Assembly: GCF_004331685.1 (NCBI RefSeq)
Contig: NZ_SJSM01000009.1
Span: 1-64,000, forward strand
Reading direction: 5' to 3'
DNA: 64,000 nucleotides
From: Pedobacter hiemivivus
GTDB taxonomy: Bacteria; Bacteroidota; Bacteroidia; Sphingobacteriales; Sphingobacteriaceae
Made by a program: the position numbers and the translations under genes. The notes beneath the pieces are model-generated. The model was given only the letters and a program-made list of their open reading frames with translations, had not been told where the DNA came from and ran no database searches. Positions 25,484 to 33,560 of the stretch are shown piece by piece (within the stretch, counting starts at the first letter, position 1; each line of letters opens with the position of its first letter).

Positions 25484-26516
25484 AGTCTAAAATCTTTTGA
25501 TCAAATGTATTTTTATCTTCTTTTTGTAGTTCTATTTTAATCGGCAAATAAAACACAGGTAAATTTAACAGTAATTCTTTGAAACTAACATCTAATAAAC
25601 GTTGTGCATCCTTTTCTGTTGTAACAATGATTTTTTCTTTCGAAGGATCGTTATTGAAAGCCTGAACAAGTTTCATCACATCTTGCATGCGAAAGTGATA
25701 ATGATCAGGATAATCATGATGCTGAATCGCACCTGAATAGGTCTTTAAGTAGTTAATTAAAGGTAATGGGTTGGCGATACCAGTAAGCAAAAACACAGTT
25801 GTGTTAGAAGTTATTGATGCACAAGGCTGTGTGGCAGACGAAAACAAATGCTTTAATTCGCCATAGGTAATAAATGAAAAAGACAGCTCATTCTTGGCCT
25901 TTTCATTAAATCTTTCGACACATTTCAATCTTTCCCCTTCTGCAATTACTATAGGCCCCTTAGTAATGAGCAGTGCTTGTGCTCTTTTATAGCCCGAAAA
26001 AGGTTCGCGTAAATTCCCTGCAGGCAACAAAAACTGCGGACTTAATAATTTTTGGTATTCGAAAAGCAAAATGCTGAATCCTGGAGTTACACTCCGGTGT
26101 TGGTAGGCGTCATCTAAGATAATCAGGTCATGACTGTCTTTTAACCGATTAATCCCTGTCACTCTATCTTCACAAACGGCGACAGTAATTTGTTTAAATT
26201 TGCTATAAAATTGCATAGGTTCATCACCTATGGTTTGTGCCGTAGCGCTTTCATCTGCCAGGATAAAACCTTTAGTTTTCCGGCCATATCCTCTGCTGAG
26301 TATCGCGATCTTATGATCAGAAAGCAGGCTTACTAAATATTCGGTTACCGGGCTTTTACCAGATCCTCCTACAACCAGGTTACCCACACAAATTACAGGA
26401 ATGTCAAAACGTGTTGATTTAAAAAGTCCTAGATCATATAACTTATTTCTTAATACAATGACTATTCCATAGCCAATGGAAAAAGGGAACAGTAGTAATC
26501 TTAGATATTTAATCAT
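25455..26516 (-). CDS. lpxK: Tetraacyldisaccharide 4'-kinase
   Basis: LpxK phosphorylates the 4' position of the lipid A disaccharide precursor at the inner membrane. It is 353 residues, normal for the family. A hydrophobic N-terminal membrane helix (about 5-22) is followed by the P-loop VVGGSGKSPVTEY, SRGYGRKTKGF, and the DDAYQHRSVTPGF box. The C-terminal TTEKDAQRL is also typical. It is the first gene of the lpxK-PNP-porin operon and diverges from pruA. Confidence 0.95.
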   Translation of the reverse strand: MIKYLRLLLFPFSIGYGIVIVLRNKLYDLGLFKSTRFDIPVICVGNLVVGGSGKSPVTEYLVSLLSDHKIAILSRGYGRKTKGFILADESATAQTIGDEPMQFYSKFKQITVAVCEDRVTGINRLKDSHDLIILDDAYQHRSVTPGFSILLFEYQKLLSPQFLLPAGNLREPFSGYKRAQALLITKGPIVIAEGERLKCVERFNEKAKNELSFSFITYGELKHLFSSATQPCASITSNTTVFLLTGIANPLPLINYLKTYSGAIQHHDYPDHYHFRMQDVMKLVQAFNNDPSKEKIIVTTEKDAQRLLDVSFKELLLNLPVFYLPIKIELQKEDKNTFDQKILDYVSSTTRNR

Positions 26517-26606
26517 GTTTAGGGTTCAAAAATAAGAATTATATCAGCGCATTGTATGAAGATAATACAGAATGCAGCATTTTACCACTCTAATAAAAAT
26601 AAAAAC

Positions 26607-26614
26607 TACCTTTG
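26607..26614 (+). promoter_or_regulatory. pruA: -7 box for pruA
   Basis: TACCTTTG is an exact TAnnTTTG match, 20 bases before the ATG at 26635. The upstream element is weak. Confidence 0.5.
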
Positions 26615-26634
26615 TAAAAACAACTTATTATATC

Positions 26635-28263
26635 ATGCTTAAAGGATTTTTTAACGTACCAACTCCTGTAAATGAGCCCATTTTGGGTTATGCCCCAGGA
26701 AGTAAAGAACGTGAACTTTTAATGGCAGCTATTGCCGATGCCCGTGCTAAACAGATTGAAATACCAATGCATATTGCTGGTAAGGAAGTCCATACTGACA
26801 ATAAAGGCAAGGTTACTCCTCCTCACGATCACCAACATATTCTTGGACAATACAGCAAGGGCGAGAAAGCTCATGTAACACAAGCAATTGATGCTGCTCT
26901 GGCTGCTAAAGCTAACTGGGAAAACCTAGCTTGGGAACACCGTGCAGCGATCTTTTTAAAGGCAGCAGATCTAATTGCTGGTCCTTATCGTTATAAGTTA
27001 AATGCAGCGACTATGCTGGGGCAATCTAAAAATGCTTACCAGGCAGAAATTGATGCAGCTTGTGAGCTGATTGACTTCTTACGTTTCAACGTAAGTTACA
27101 TGTCCGATATTTATAAACAACAACCTCCTGTATCTCCTAAAGGATCATGGAACAGAGTTGAGCAACGCCCACTAGAAGGTTTTGTATTCGCCCTAACTCC
27201 ATTTAACTTTACAGCTATTGCAGGTAACTTGCCTACTTCGGCTGCCATGATGGGTAACGTAGTGGTTTGGAAACCAGCAAACACGCAGATCTATGCAGCC
27301 AATGTATTGATGCAGATCTTTAAAGAAGCAGGTTTACCCGATGGTGTAATTAACCTTGTTTACGTATCAGGTCCTGATGCAGGTGATGTGATTTTTAGTC
27401 ACCCTGATTTTGCAGGTATACACTTTACAGGTTCTACTGGTGTTTTTCAAAACATATGGAAAACTATTGGTAATAACATTCATAAGTTTAAAACCTACCC
27501 ACGTATCGTTGGTGAAACTGGTGGTAAAGACTTTATTTTAGTACATGGTTCTGCTGAGGCTGAAGCTTCAAGTACTGCAATTATCCGTGGTGCATTTGAA
27601 TACCAGGGACAAAAATGCTCGGCAGCTTCACGTGTTTACGTAGCTAAGAGTGTATGGCCTAAAGTAAAAGAATATATGTTGCGCGACCTAGCTACCTTTA
27701 AAATGGGTGGTACTGAAGATTTCAACAACTTCATGAACGCAGTTATTGATGAGAACTCTTTTGATAAGCTGACTAAATATATTGATGAGGCTAAAAAAGA
27801 TAAAGGCGTAGAAATTATGGCCGGTGGTGGTTACGACAAATCTAAAGGTTACTTTATTGAGCCTACAGTTTTAGTTGTTGACGATCCAAAATATACAACA
27901 ATGTGCGAAGAGTTGTTTGGCCCTGTTTTGACGGTTTACGTTTACGAGGACAAAGATTTTGATCAGGTATTAGAAATTATCGACACAACCTCTATCTACG
28001 CATTAACAGGTGCTGTAATTGCTCAGGATCGTTATGCTATTGAAAAAGCATCACACGCTTTGAGAAATGCAGCAGGAAACTTCTACATCAATGATAAGTG
28101 TACTGGTGCGGTAGTTGGACAGCAGCCATTTGGTGGCGCCAGAGGTTCTGGTACTAACGATAAAGCTGGTTCAATGATCAACCTTTTACGTTGGGTATCT
28201 CCACGTGCGATCAAAGAAACTTTTGATATGCCAAAGGATTATCGTTATCCATTCTTAGGGTAA
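26635..28263 (+). CDS. pruA: L-glutamate gamma-semialdehyde dehydrogenase
   Basis: This second enzyme of proline breakdown oxidises glutamate semialdehyde (from pyrroline-5-carboxylate) to glutamate with NAD+. It is a stand-alone 542-residue form like the mitochondrial enzyme. The catalytic Cys is C328 in GQKCSAASRVY and the general base is E294 in GETGGKDF. The start MLKGFFNVPTPVNEP is chosen because it is the conserved family N-terminus; the frame extends upstream to 26572 across the promoter. No proline dehydrogenase gene adjoins. A group II intron lies just downstream, separating it from a former terminator. Confidence 0.96.
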   Translation: MLKGFFNVPTPVNEPILGYAPGSKERELLMAAIADARAKQIEIPMHIAGKEVHTDNKGKVTPPHDHQHILGQYSKGEKAHVTQAIDAALAAKANWENLAWEHRAAIFLKAADLIAGPYRYKLNAATMLGQSKNAYQAEIDAACELIDFLRFNVSYMSDIYKQQPPVSPKGSWNRVEQRPLEGFVFALTPFNFTAIAGNLPTSAAMMGNVVVWKPANTQIYAANVLMQIFKEAGLPDGVINLVYVSGPDAGDVIFSHPDFAGIHFTGSTGVFQNIWKTIGNNIHKFKTYPRIVGETGGKDFILVHGSAEAEASSTAIIRGAFEYQGQKCSAASRVYVAKSVWPKVKEYMLRDLATFKMGGTEDFNNFMNAVIDENSFDKLTKYIDEAKKDKGVEIMAGGGYDKSKGYFIEPTVLVVDDPKYTTMCEELFGPVLTVYVYEDKDFDQVLEIIDTTSIYALTGAVIAQDRYAIEKASHALRNAAGNFYINDKCTGAVVGQQPFGGARGSGTNDKAGSMINLLRWVSPRAIKETFDMPKDYRYPFLG

Positions 28264-28313
28264 AAAATAACCGTTCTCCTCAGAGAAGGTGATTTTTGGT
28301 CATCGAGTAGGAA

Positions 28314-28334
28314 GGTAATCATTATTTGATTACC
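28314..28334 (-). ncRNA. Intron domain VI hairpin
   Basis: GGTAATC (28314-28320) pairs with GATTACC (28328-28334), 11 bases after domain V in transcript order. It would carry the branch-point adenosine, followed by the intron 3' end. Confidence 0.65.
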
Positions 28335-28344
28335 TGTCCCCTCA

Positions 28345-28379
28345 CACCACCGTACGTGCCGTTCGGCATACGGCGGTTC
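28345..28379 (-). ncRNA. Intron domain V (ribozyme core)
   Basis: In transcript sense the stem ACCGCCGTA pairs with TACGGTGGT, the upper TGCC-GAAC-GGCA is a tetraloop helix and a two-base CG bulge sits on the 3' side. This is the diagnostic domain V shape. The CGC in the lower stem fits the catalytic triad of class C introns. Confidence 0.82.
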
Positions 28380-28380
28380 A

Positions 28381-29646
28381 TTAAACATAAACAGCTTTAG
28401 GGGCTACTATTTCTTTAAGACTTAGTAGCCCTTGTTTCTTTAAAAATGCGTTGTTAAGCGTCCTGGTCAGGATCGGACTATGCACCGTTCTCCAATAGCC
28501 TTTACGAGTATTTCCCCATTGATAGGCTTGATAGGGTTTTACCCCTAGTTTCTCAAGCTGCTTAACACGAGTTTTTACCTGTTTCCATTGAACCCAGTAG
28601 CATAGTCGAACCCGACTACGAACCCATTCATCCAACTCTCCGAATACCGTTTTAGCATCACTCAACTTAAAGTAATTTCCCCAACCTTGGTTCAATTGTC
28701 TGATTTGCATCATCCGATCTTCCATCGTAGAGGGTTTCCTTCGACAGGTGATGCCACGGATCTTATCCTTGTAGATGACAATGCTTTTCCGGTGTACGGT
28801 AATACCCTTGGAGCCCTTCTTATGATAGAAAGTAAACCCTAGTAATCGGGTTCGCCATGGCCGGGTCACCACACTCTTCTCTACATTGACTTTGAGTTTT
28901 AGTTCCTTTTCAATGTAGGCGCTGATACTTTCCATCACCCGATCTCTTGCCCGCTTACTCTTCACGTAGATGCTACAATCATCCGCATACCGCACAAAAC
29001 GATGCCCACGCCTTTCTAGTTCCTTATCCAGTTTATCCAGAATAATATTAGAAAGTAATGGGCTTAGTGGACCTCCTTGTGGAACGCCTTGTTTACAACA
29101 CACCATCTTCCCATCGTCATCAATATCAGCCCGAAGTATACTATGAATGAGTTTTAACACTCGCTTATCAGCGATGTTCTTACTTAGTTCATTCATCAGG
29201 TAGTCATGGTTTACCCGGTCAAAGAATTGTTCCAGATCAAGGTCTACAACATGGCTATAGCCTGCGTTGATGTACTCCTTTGCCTTTTCCAAGGCCTGAT
29301 GGGCATTCTTCTCGGCGCGAAAGCCATAGCTATTTTCCGAAAAATCAGGATCATACAGTTTAACCAGTACCTGCGAGATAGCTTGTTGAATCAGCCTATC
29401 CATGTATGTAGGGATACCTAATAAACGGACCCCTCCATTAGACTTAGGAATCTTAACCCGCTTGACTGCTTTAGGCCCATATTTACCTTCCTCCAGTTGG
29501 CTTTTGATCAATGACCATTCAGCTTTAACCTGCTCGGAAAAGTCTGAAAAACCAATATGATCAACTCCGGCAGCCCCTTTGTTTCCCACAACCCGGTCAT
29601 AGGCCGGATGCAGGTTGCTTTTACTAATGATTTCTTCGAGTAACAT
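28381..29646 (-). CDS. ltrA: Group II intron reverse transcriptase/maturase
   Basis: The protein has 421 residues from the ATG of MLLEEIISKSNLHPAYDRV, the point where homology to class C intron proteins begins. An in-frame ATG 120 bases upstream (29766) would add 40 basic residues. RT motifs: GVRLLGIPTYMDRLIQQAI, NSYGFRAEKNAHQAL, VDLDLEQFFDRVNHD, QGVPQGGPLSPLLSNI and active-site YADD. The maturase X domain contains RQLNQGWGNYF. No HNH endonuclease domain follows, as expected for class C. The catalytic Asp residues are intact, so it may be active. Confidence 0.92.
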   Translation of the reverse strand: MLLEEIISKSNLHPAYDRVVGNKGAAGVDHIGFSDFSEQVKAEWSLIKSQLEEGKYGPKAVKRVKIPKSNGGVRLLGIPTYMDRLIQQAISQVLVKLYDPDFSENSYGFRAEKNAHQALEKAKEYINAGYSHVVDLDLEQFFDRVNHDYLMNELSKNIADKRVLKLIHSILRADIDDDGKMVCCKQGVPQGGPLSPLLSNIILDKLDKELERRGHRFVRYADDCSIYVKSKRARDRVMESISAYIEKELKLKVNVEKSVVTRPWRTRLLGFTFYHKKGSKGITVHRKSIVIYKDKIRGITCRRKPSTMEDRMMQIRQLNQGWGNYFKLSDAKTVFGELDEWVRSRVRLCYWVQWKQVKTRVKQLEKLGVKPYQAYQWGNTRKGYWRTVHSPILTRTLNNAFLKKQGLLSLKEIVAPKAVYV

Positions 29647-30222
29647 GTCGAATTGCTTTTTTTTTCCCCTCTGTTTCCTTGTTTCCTGCTTTCTTTCAAG
29701 ACATCGCTCAGCGCTCCCTGCTACTTTTCTGCTTCCAGCATATTCCTTACAGGCCCAGCTCTCCATTCGGAGTTTTCTGCTTTCTTTACGACAATCCCAT
29801 TTCCGGTAGTACTACTCGGACGTTTAATGTTCAGCCCTTCCTTCTAAAAAAAAGTACTATGGCCTCTGCTGACTTCTGCGGGGCCAGTTGTGTATTGCTA
29901 CAGAACCTTGTTCCTTCGGGAGGCGCATCCCCCTCCGGCAACTGCCCGGCAGATCTCCCCGGGTAAGAGCGCAAACTTTCTCTCCATATACCTGTCGAAT
30001 ATACAGCAGGATGTTTCGGATAGTTTAGGGCTTTGTTTTGTTGTGCAAACTCACCCACATCCAACTGCCTGATTCGCTTCCTGTTCGTCAGGCCGGAGAT
30101 TTACCGCCGGCTTCCTTCAGATTCCTCCTCACGGAGGACACCCTTGCCTTAGGTTAACGCTTCCCACTATCAAGGCGCGTTCGGGACTTCCACCCTAGAG
30201 CTTGCGCCCGTGCCGGGCGCAC
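29647..30222 (-). ncRNA. Group II intron 5' RNA domains (I to IV), non-coding
   Basis: This 576-base stretch without a supported gene is the structured 5' part of the intron. It starts with GTGCGCCC and contains many GC-rich inverted pieces (for example the stem at 30205-30222). Several short open frames cross it on both strands, but they share no protein family and are explained by ribozyme sequence. Confidence 0.75.
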
Positions 30223-30230
30223 ACAAAAAC

Positions 30231-30261
30231 AAAAACTCCCGGTGATGAACCGGGAGTTTTT
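30231..30261. terminator. Bidirectional terminator used as intron target
   Basis: AAAAACTCCCGG (30231-30242) and CCGGGAGTTTTT (30250-30261) form a perfect stem with a 7-base loop. On the minus strand it ends the small membrane-protein gene. On the plus strand it was probably the pruA terminator before the intron entered at its left edge. Confidence 0.88.
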
Positions 30262-30313
30262 TGTATGTCTAAACTAAAATTGTTAGTTATCAAATCTTAT
30301 GGACTGGCAACAG

Positions 30314-30505
30314 CTACATTTGACCGCTTAATTGCAAATAATATACTACGGTTAGTACAATTCCCAAAAATACACCTATAACAGAGGCTGCATTTACTTT
30401 AGCTCCCTTTAGCCAGTCGATAATAATAAACAATATACCTAAAGGAGGTACCAACCCTATCAATGAATAGGCGGTCATCACATTTTTATAATTTTCCTTT
30501 TTCAT
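30314..30505 (-). CDS. Small two-span membrane protein
   Basis: The product has 63 residues with two hydrophobic helices (about 13-32, SLIGLVPPLGILFIIIDWL, and 41-59, VIGVFLGIVLTVVYYL) joined by a short LKGAKVN loop. The first in-frame ATG is used; a TTG three codons earlier is possible. No family is recognised. It stands alone between a terminator on each side, upstream of the intron insertion. Confidence 0.65.
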   Translation of the reverse strand: MKKENYKNVMTAYSLIGLVPPLGILFIIIDWLKGAKVNAASVIGVFLGIVLTVVYYLQLSGQM

Positions 30506-30603
30506 CTTTATCAATTTATCATTGGGTTCAAAACTAATCTCTCATATGCTAATCTAAGATAGTAATTTCAGTACAATAACTTTGTCCAAAACGAATAATA
30601 AAA

Positions 30604-30637
30604 AAAGGCTCCCGCATTGAATATGCAAGGAACCTTT
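30604..30637 (-). terminator. Terminator of the SulP/carbonic anhydrase operon
   Basis: AAAGG-TCC-GCAT pairs imperfectly with ATGC-GGA-CCTTT, and the A-run before it (30598-30606) reads as a T-run on the minus strand. It is 25 bases past the carbonic anhydrase stop. Confidence 0.65.
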
Positions 30638-30662
30638 ATTTATTTAAGGTTAGAATTACGCT

Positions 30663-31334
30663 CTATTTTTGAGCTTGCATTTTAAATACCGGAGAAATAT
30701 CTTCAGGCCCAGATGCACTTACCTGCAGATCTTTAATCAATCCTGTTTCCAGACTATACACCCAAGCATGAACAGCCAATTCCTGACCTGATGCCCAAGC
30801 ATTTTGCACAATAGATGTACTCATAACATTCGCTGCACCTTCTATTGCATTGAGTTCAACCAAACGATTCGATCTCTTTACAGGATCTTTAATTGTTTGC
30901 ATCTCACGATCATGCATCCGGATAACGTCTTTGATATTTCTTAACCAATTGTCGATCAAACCAACCTGTTTATCACCCAAAGCAGCATTTACACCACCGC
31001 AACCATAATGGCCGCACACAATGATATGTTTTACTTTTAATACATTAACTGAATAATCCAACACACTCAGTAAATTCATATCCGTATGTGTAACTACATT
31101 TGCAATGTTACGATGTACAAAGATATCACCGGGCATTGTATTCGTAATTTGATTTGCCGGCACACGACTGTCAGAACATCCAATCCAAAGAACCGGAGGA
31201 GCCTGACCAGCAGAAAGTCTGGCGAAAAATGTTGGATCTTCTTTAAGCGTTTCCGCTACCCAATCCTTATTTCCCTGTAATAGACCTTCGTATGTTATTT
31301 TGTCTGTATCTTGTTTTTCTAATTTAGCACACAT
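30663..31334 (-). CDS. can: Beta-class carbonic anhydrase
   Basis: The enzyme interconverts CO2 and bicarbonate in the cytoplasm. It has 223 residues. Zinc ligands are C53, H109 and C112 (CSDSR and CGHYGCGG), with the D55-R57 dyad beside them. No signal peptide. It lies 6 bases downstream of a SulP transporter gene on the same strand, which suggests coupled bicarbonate uptake and hydration for carboxylases, such as the acyl-CoA carboxylase subunit encoded 3.5 kb away. Confidence 0.96.
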   Translation of the reverse strand: MCAKLEKQDTDKITYEGLLQGNKDWVAETLKEDPTFFARLSAGQAPPVLWIGCSDSRVPANQITNTMPGDIFVHRNIANVVTHTDMNLLSVLDYSVNVLKVKHIIVCGHYGCGGVNAALGDKQVGLIDNWLRNIKDVIRMHDREMQTIKDPVKRSNRLVELNAIEGAANVMSTSIVQNAWASGQELAVHAWVYSLETGLIKDLQVSASGPEDISPVFKMQAQK

Positions 31335-31340
31335 AATATT

Positions 31341-32945
31341 TTAATTATTAATTTCTTCAATGACTTTATTATTCAATTTTGGTACGGTATACTGCTCCTT
31401 TACGTTTTCAAGCATGACAATGACACCCTTTGTATAAGCGTTGTGCTTATAATTAAAAATGGTCTCCAACACATCCGGATCAATATACCGGGAGTTGGTT
31501 CCATCAATAATCACATTTGTTTCTTTTGGAATGTTATTTAAAACGACCTGAATAGCAGCTTTGTTTAAGAAAGATACTTCTTCTGCCAGTTTAATTCTGA
31601 TGTTCTTTTTATTTCCTTCTTCCTGAATTTTGTAGAAGTATGGATTACGCATATTGGTACGTAGCAAGTAAAATACAGAGAATAGCATACCTATGGCTAC
31701 GCCTTTTAAAAGGTCAGTAAGCAGTACGGCTACGATCGTGATCACAAATGGAACGAACTGGTCCCAACCTTTGTGGAACATGTGCTTAAATAATGCCACT
31801 CGTGTAAGTTTATAACCTGTTACCAATAGTATAGCAGCTAAACATGCCAAAGGTATCATATTTATCAAACCTGGAATAAAAAGTAACGATAAAAGCAACC
31901 ATAATCCATGAAAAATTGCTGACATCTTGGTTCGTCCACCTGCATTTACATTTGCCGAACTACGTACAATAACTGATGTTAAAGGTAAACCACCCAACAA
32001 ACCACTAGCCATATTACCCGCACCTTGAGCCATTAACTCTCTATTGGTTGGCGACACTCTTTTAATAGGATCAATTTTGTCAACAGCCTCAATACTTAAC
32101 AAAGTTTCTAAACTCGCTACTACAGCAATGGTGGCAGCTACTACCCAAACTTTTCCATTCATAATTTGCGAAAAATCCGGTGCTATAAACAAATTTTTAA
32201 ACTCCGACCAGCCACTTACTACTGGTATTTCTACCATTTGTTTTGCCTCTAGGGCATATCCTGTACCTTGAAAAACCAAGCTTAAGCCAACACCTAAAAT
32301 TACAACTACCAATGGAGCAGGAATTGCACTAAGTTTTTTAAACTTAGGCCAGTAAATAAGCACTAAGATAGACAATCCACTAATCACTACGGCCGCCAAG
32401 GTAAAATGATTTAAGGCATTTCCTACAGCGGAAAAGGTATTCTCATTATCGCCTTGGAAAAAACTTTCATCTCCAAAAAAATTTGAATCAACTCCTAACG
32501 CATGAGGTAATTGTTTAAGAATCAAGGTTAGTCCAATTGCAGCTAACATCCCTTCAATTACGCTTGACGGAAAATAGTTGCCTATAGTACCACCTTTTAA
32601 TAAACCAAGCACAAGTTGCATTGCACCGGCAAGAACCACAGCAAGTAAAAAGGTTTGATAACCTCCTAACGTACCTATAGCACCCAAAACAATAGCGGTT
32701 AATCCCGCCGCCGGACCACTTACACTTAACTGCGAGCCACTAAGACTCGCCACAATTATTCCCCCAACTATACCTGTAATAAGACCCGCAAATAACGGAG
32801 CACCTGAGGCTAGTGCTATTCCTAAACATAAAGGCAATGCTACCAGAAATACTACGATACTGGATGGCAAATCACGCTTTAAATTCTTTTTTAATATATA
32901 CTTCTTCACTTCCAATCTTGAAAAGACTGAGTTTCCACTTTGCAT
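31341..32945 (-). CDS. SulP-family anion transporter, probable bicarbonate uptake
   Basis: The product has 534 residues: about 11-12 membrane segments (LPSSIVVFLVALPLCLGIALA onward, read in pieces) and a C-terminal STAS-like domain (about 440-525, with VIIDGTNSRYIDPDVLE). The family carries sulfate, bicarbonate or other anions. Direct linkage to carbonic anhydrase favours bicarbonate, as in marine and cyanobacterial BicA-type pairs, but sulfate cannot be excluded from sequence. It is preceded by a 112-residue membrane-protein gene on the same strand. Confidence 0.92.
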   Translation of the reverse strand: MQSGNSVFSRLEVKKYILKKNLKRDLPSSIVVFLVALPLCLGIALASGAPLFAGLITGIVGGIIVASLSGSQLSVSGPAAGLTAIVLGAIGTLGGYQTFLLAVVLAGAMQLVLGLLKGGTIGNYFPSSVIEGMLAAIGLTLILKQLPHALGVDSNFFGDESFFQGDNENTFSAVGNALNHFTLAAVVISGLSILVLIYWPKFKKLSAIPAPLVVVILGVGLSLVFQGTGYALEAKQMVEIPVVSGWSEFKNLFIAPDFSQIMNGKVWVVAATIAVVASLETLLSIEAVDKIDPIKRVSPTNRELMAQGAGNMASGLLGGLPLTSVIVRSSANVNAGGRTKMSAIFHGLWLLLSLLFIPGLINMIPLACLAAILLVTGYKLTRVALFKHMFHKGWDQFVPFVITIVAVLLTDLLKGVAIGMLFSVFYLLRTNMRNPYFYKIQEEGNKKNIRIKLAEEVSFLNKAAIQVVLNNIPKETNVIIDGTNSRYIDPDVLETIFNYKHNAYTKGVIVMLENVKEQYTVPKLNNKVIEEINN

Positions 32946-33022
32946 AAAAATAATTCTAATGTTGTAACTAATTTTTTAAAAAATGCATAGCTATCCCTAC
33001 GAGGGAGTTCTGCAGCAAAAAA

Positions 33023-33361
33023 TCAGCACCTGTTAGGAGGCGGCGTTGGTACCGAAGGGTGGAATGGATCGACGTATCGTTTAAAATGATTAATAAAACT
33101 GTTGTTTATACCATAATGACTAAGTACAGCCGAAAAGCTATAGTCGTAGTGCATATCGATTTTAAAATCACAAAGTTTTACTTTTGATTTGCCGCTTTCG
33201 CCATCTGCGCTATGCTCTACTTCTATTTGCATTATCACAGCGTTCATAATCTCTTTGTCAATATGATTAAAAAACACAGGCGCACCAGATATCATCATCT
33301 TCGCTGAGAAGATGCCAAGAAAGGCGATAATAATAAATAAACGATATTTCCTTAGGAACAT
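33023..33361 (-). CDS. Hypothetical membrane-anchored protein upstream of the SulP gene
   Basis: The product has 112 residues with one N-terminal hydrophobic segment (RLFIIIAFLGIFSAKMMISG), then a soluble part rich in acidic, His and aromatic residues, ending PTPPPNRC. It is not recognised as a family. It is 77 bases upstream of the SulP gene, with a small CTCCCT/AGGGAG hairpin in the gap (about 32993-33006), and its own -7 box upstream. It may be part of the anion/CO2 operon. Confidence 0.65.
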   Translation of the reverse strand: MFLRKYRLFIIIAFLGIFSAKMMISGAPVFFNHIDKEIMNAVIMQIEVEHSADGESGKSKVKLCDFKIDMHYDYSFSAVLSHYGINNSFINHFKRYVDPFHPSVPTPPPNRC

Positions 33362-33390
33362 TTATCTCTGGTTTTAGTATTAGCTATCTT

Positions 33391-33398
33391 CAAAAATA
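33391..33398 (-). promoter_or_regulatory. -7 box for the SulP/carbonic anhydrase unit
   Basis: On the minus strand TATTTTTG is an exact TAnnTTTG match, 29 bases before the ATG of the 112-residue gene. No well-spaced TTG is visible. Confidence 0.4.
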
Positions 33399-33560
33399 AC
33401 TCCAAAATAGGTTAACTAGCAAATCAAGATGTAATAAAAATGTAATTTAGTTGTGATAAAACAATAGTTTACTTGTATAAAATTGAAAATCTACTCATCA
33501 ATTTATAGAAAAATGAAGCATTAAGCGTAATTTAGGCCACTTATATACCTTCATCTGTTT

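Larger units (their letters stand above)
28302..30222 (-). mobile_element. Group II intron, class C-like, with reverse transcriptase
   Basis: On the minus strand the element begins GTGCGCCCGGCAC (5' end at about 30222; consensus GTGYG) with a GCGCCC/GGGCGC stem. It ends after the domain VI hairpin at CTCGAT (about 28302). It is roughly 1.92 kb, carries one maturase gene and is visibly richer in GC than its neighbours. It sits directly behind the T-tract of a hairpin terminator (30231-30261), the insertion habit of group IIC introns. The 5' exon reads TTTTTGTTTTTGT. Exact ends may be off by one or two bases because CACAC repeats at the left junction. Confidence 0.88.

Noticed and set aside
29647..30072. 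Several open frames of 60-95 codons on both strands between the intron maturase and the intron 5' end
   Set aside because: They lie in the structured ribozyme part of a group II intron, overlap each other on opposite strands and show no protein family or translation signals.
28302..30222. Reverse transcriptase as a retron or diversity-generating element
   Set aside because: A domain V/VI ribozyme core, a GTGCG 5' end and a maturase X domain identify a group II intron; no template repeat or msr/msd is seen.
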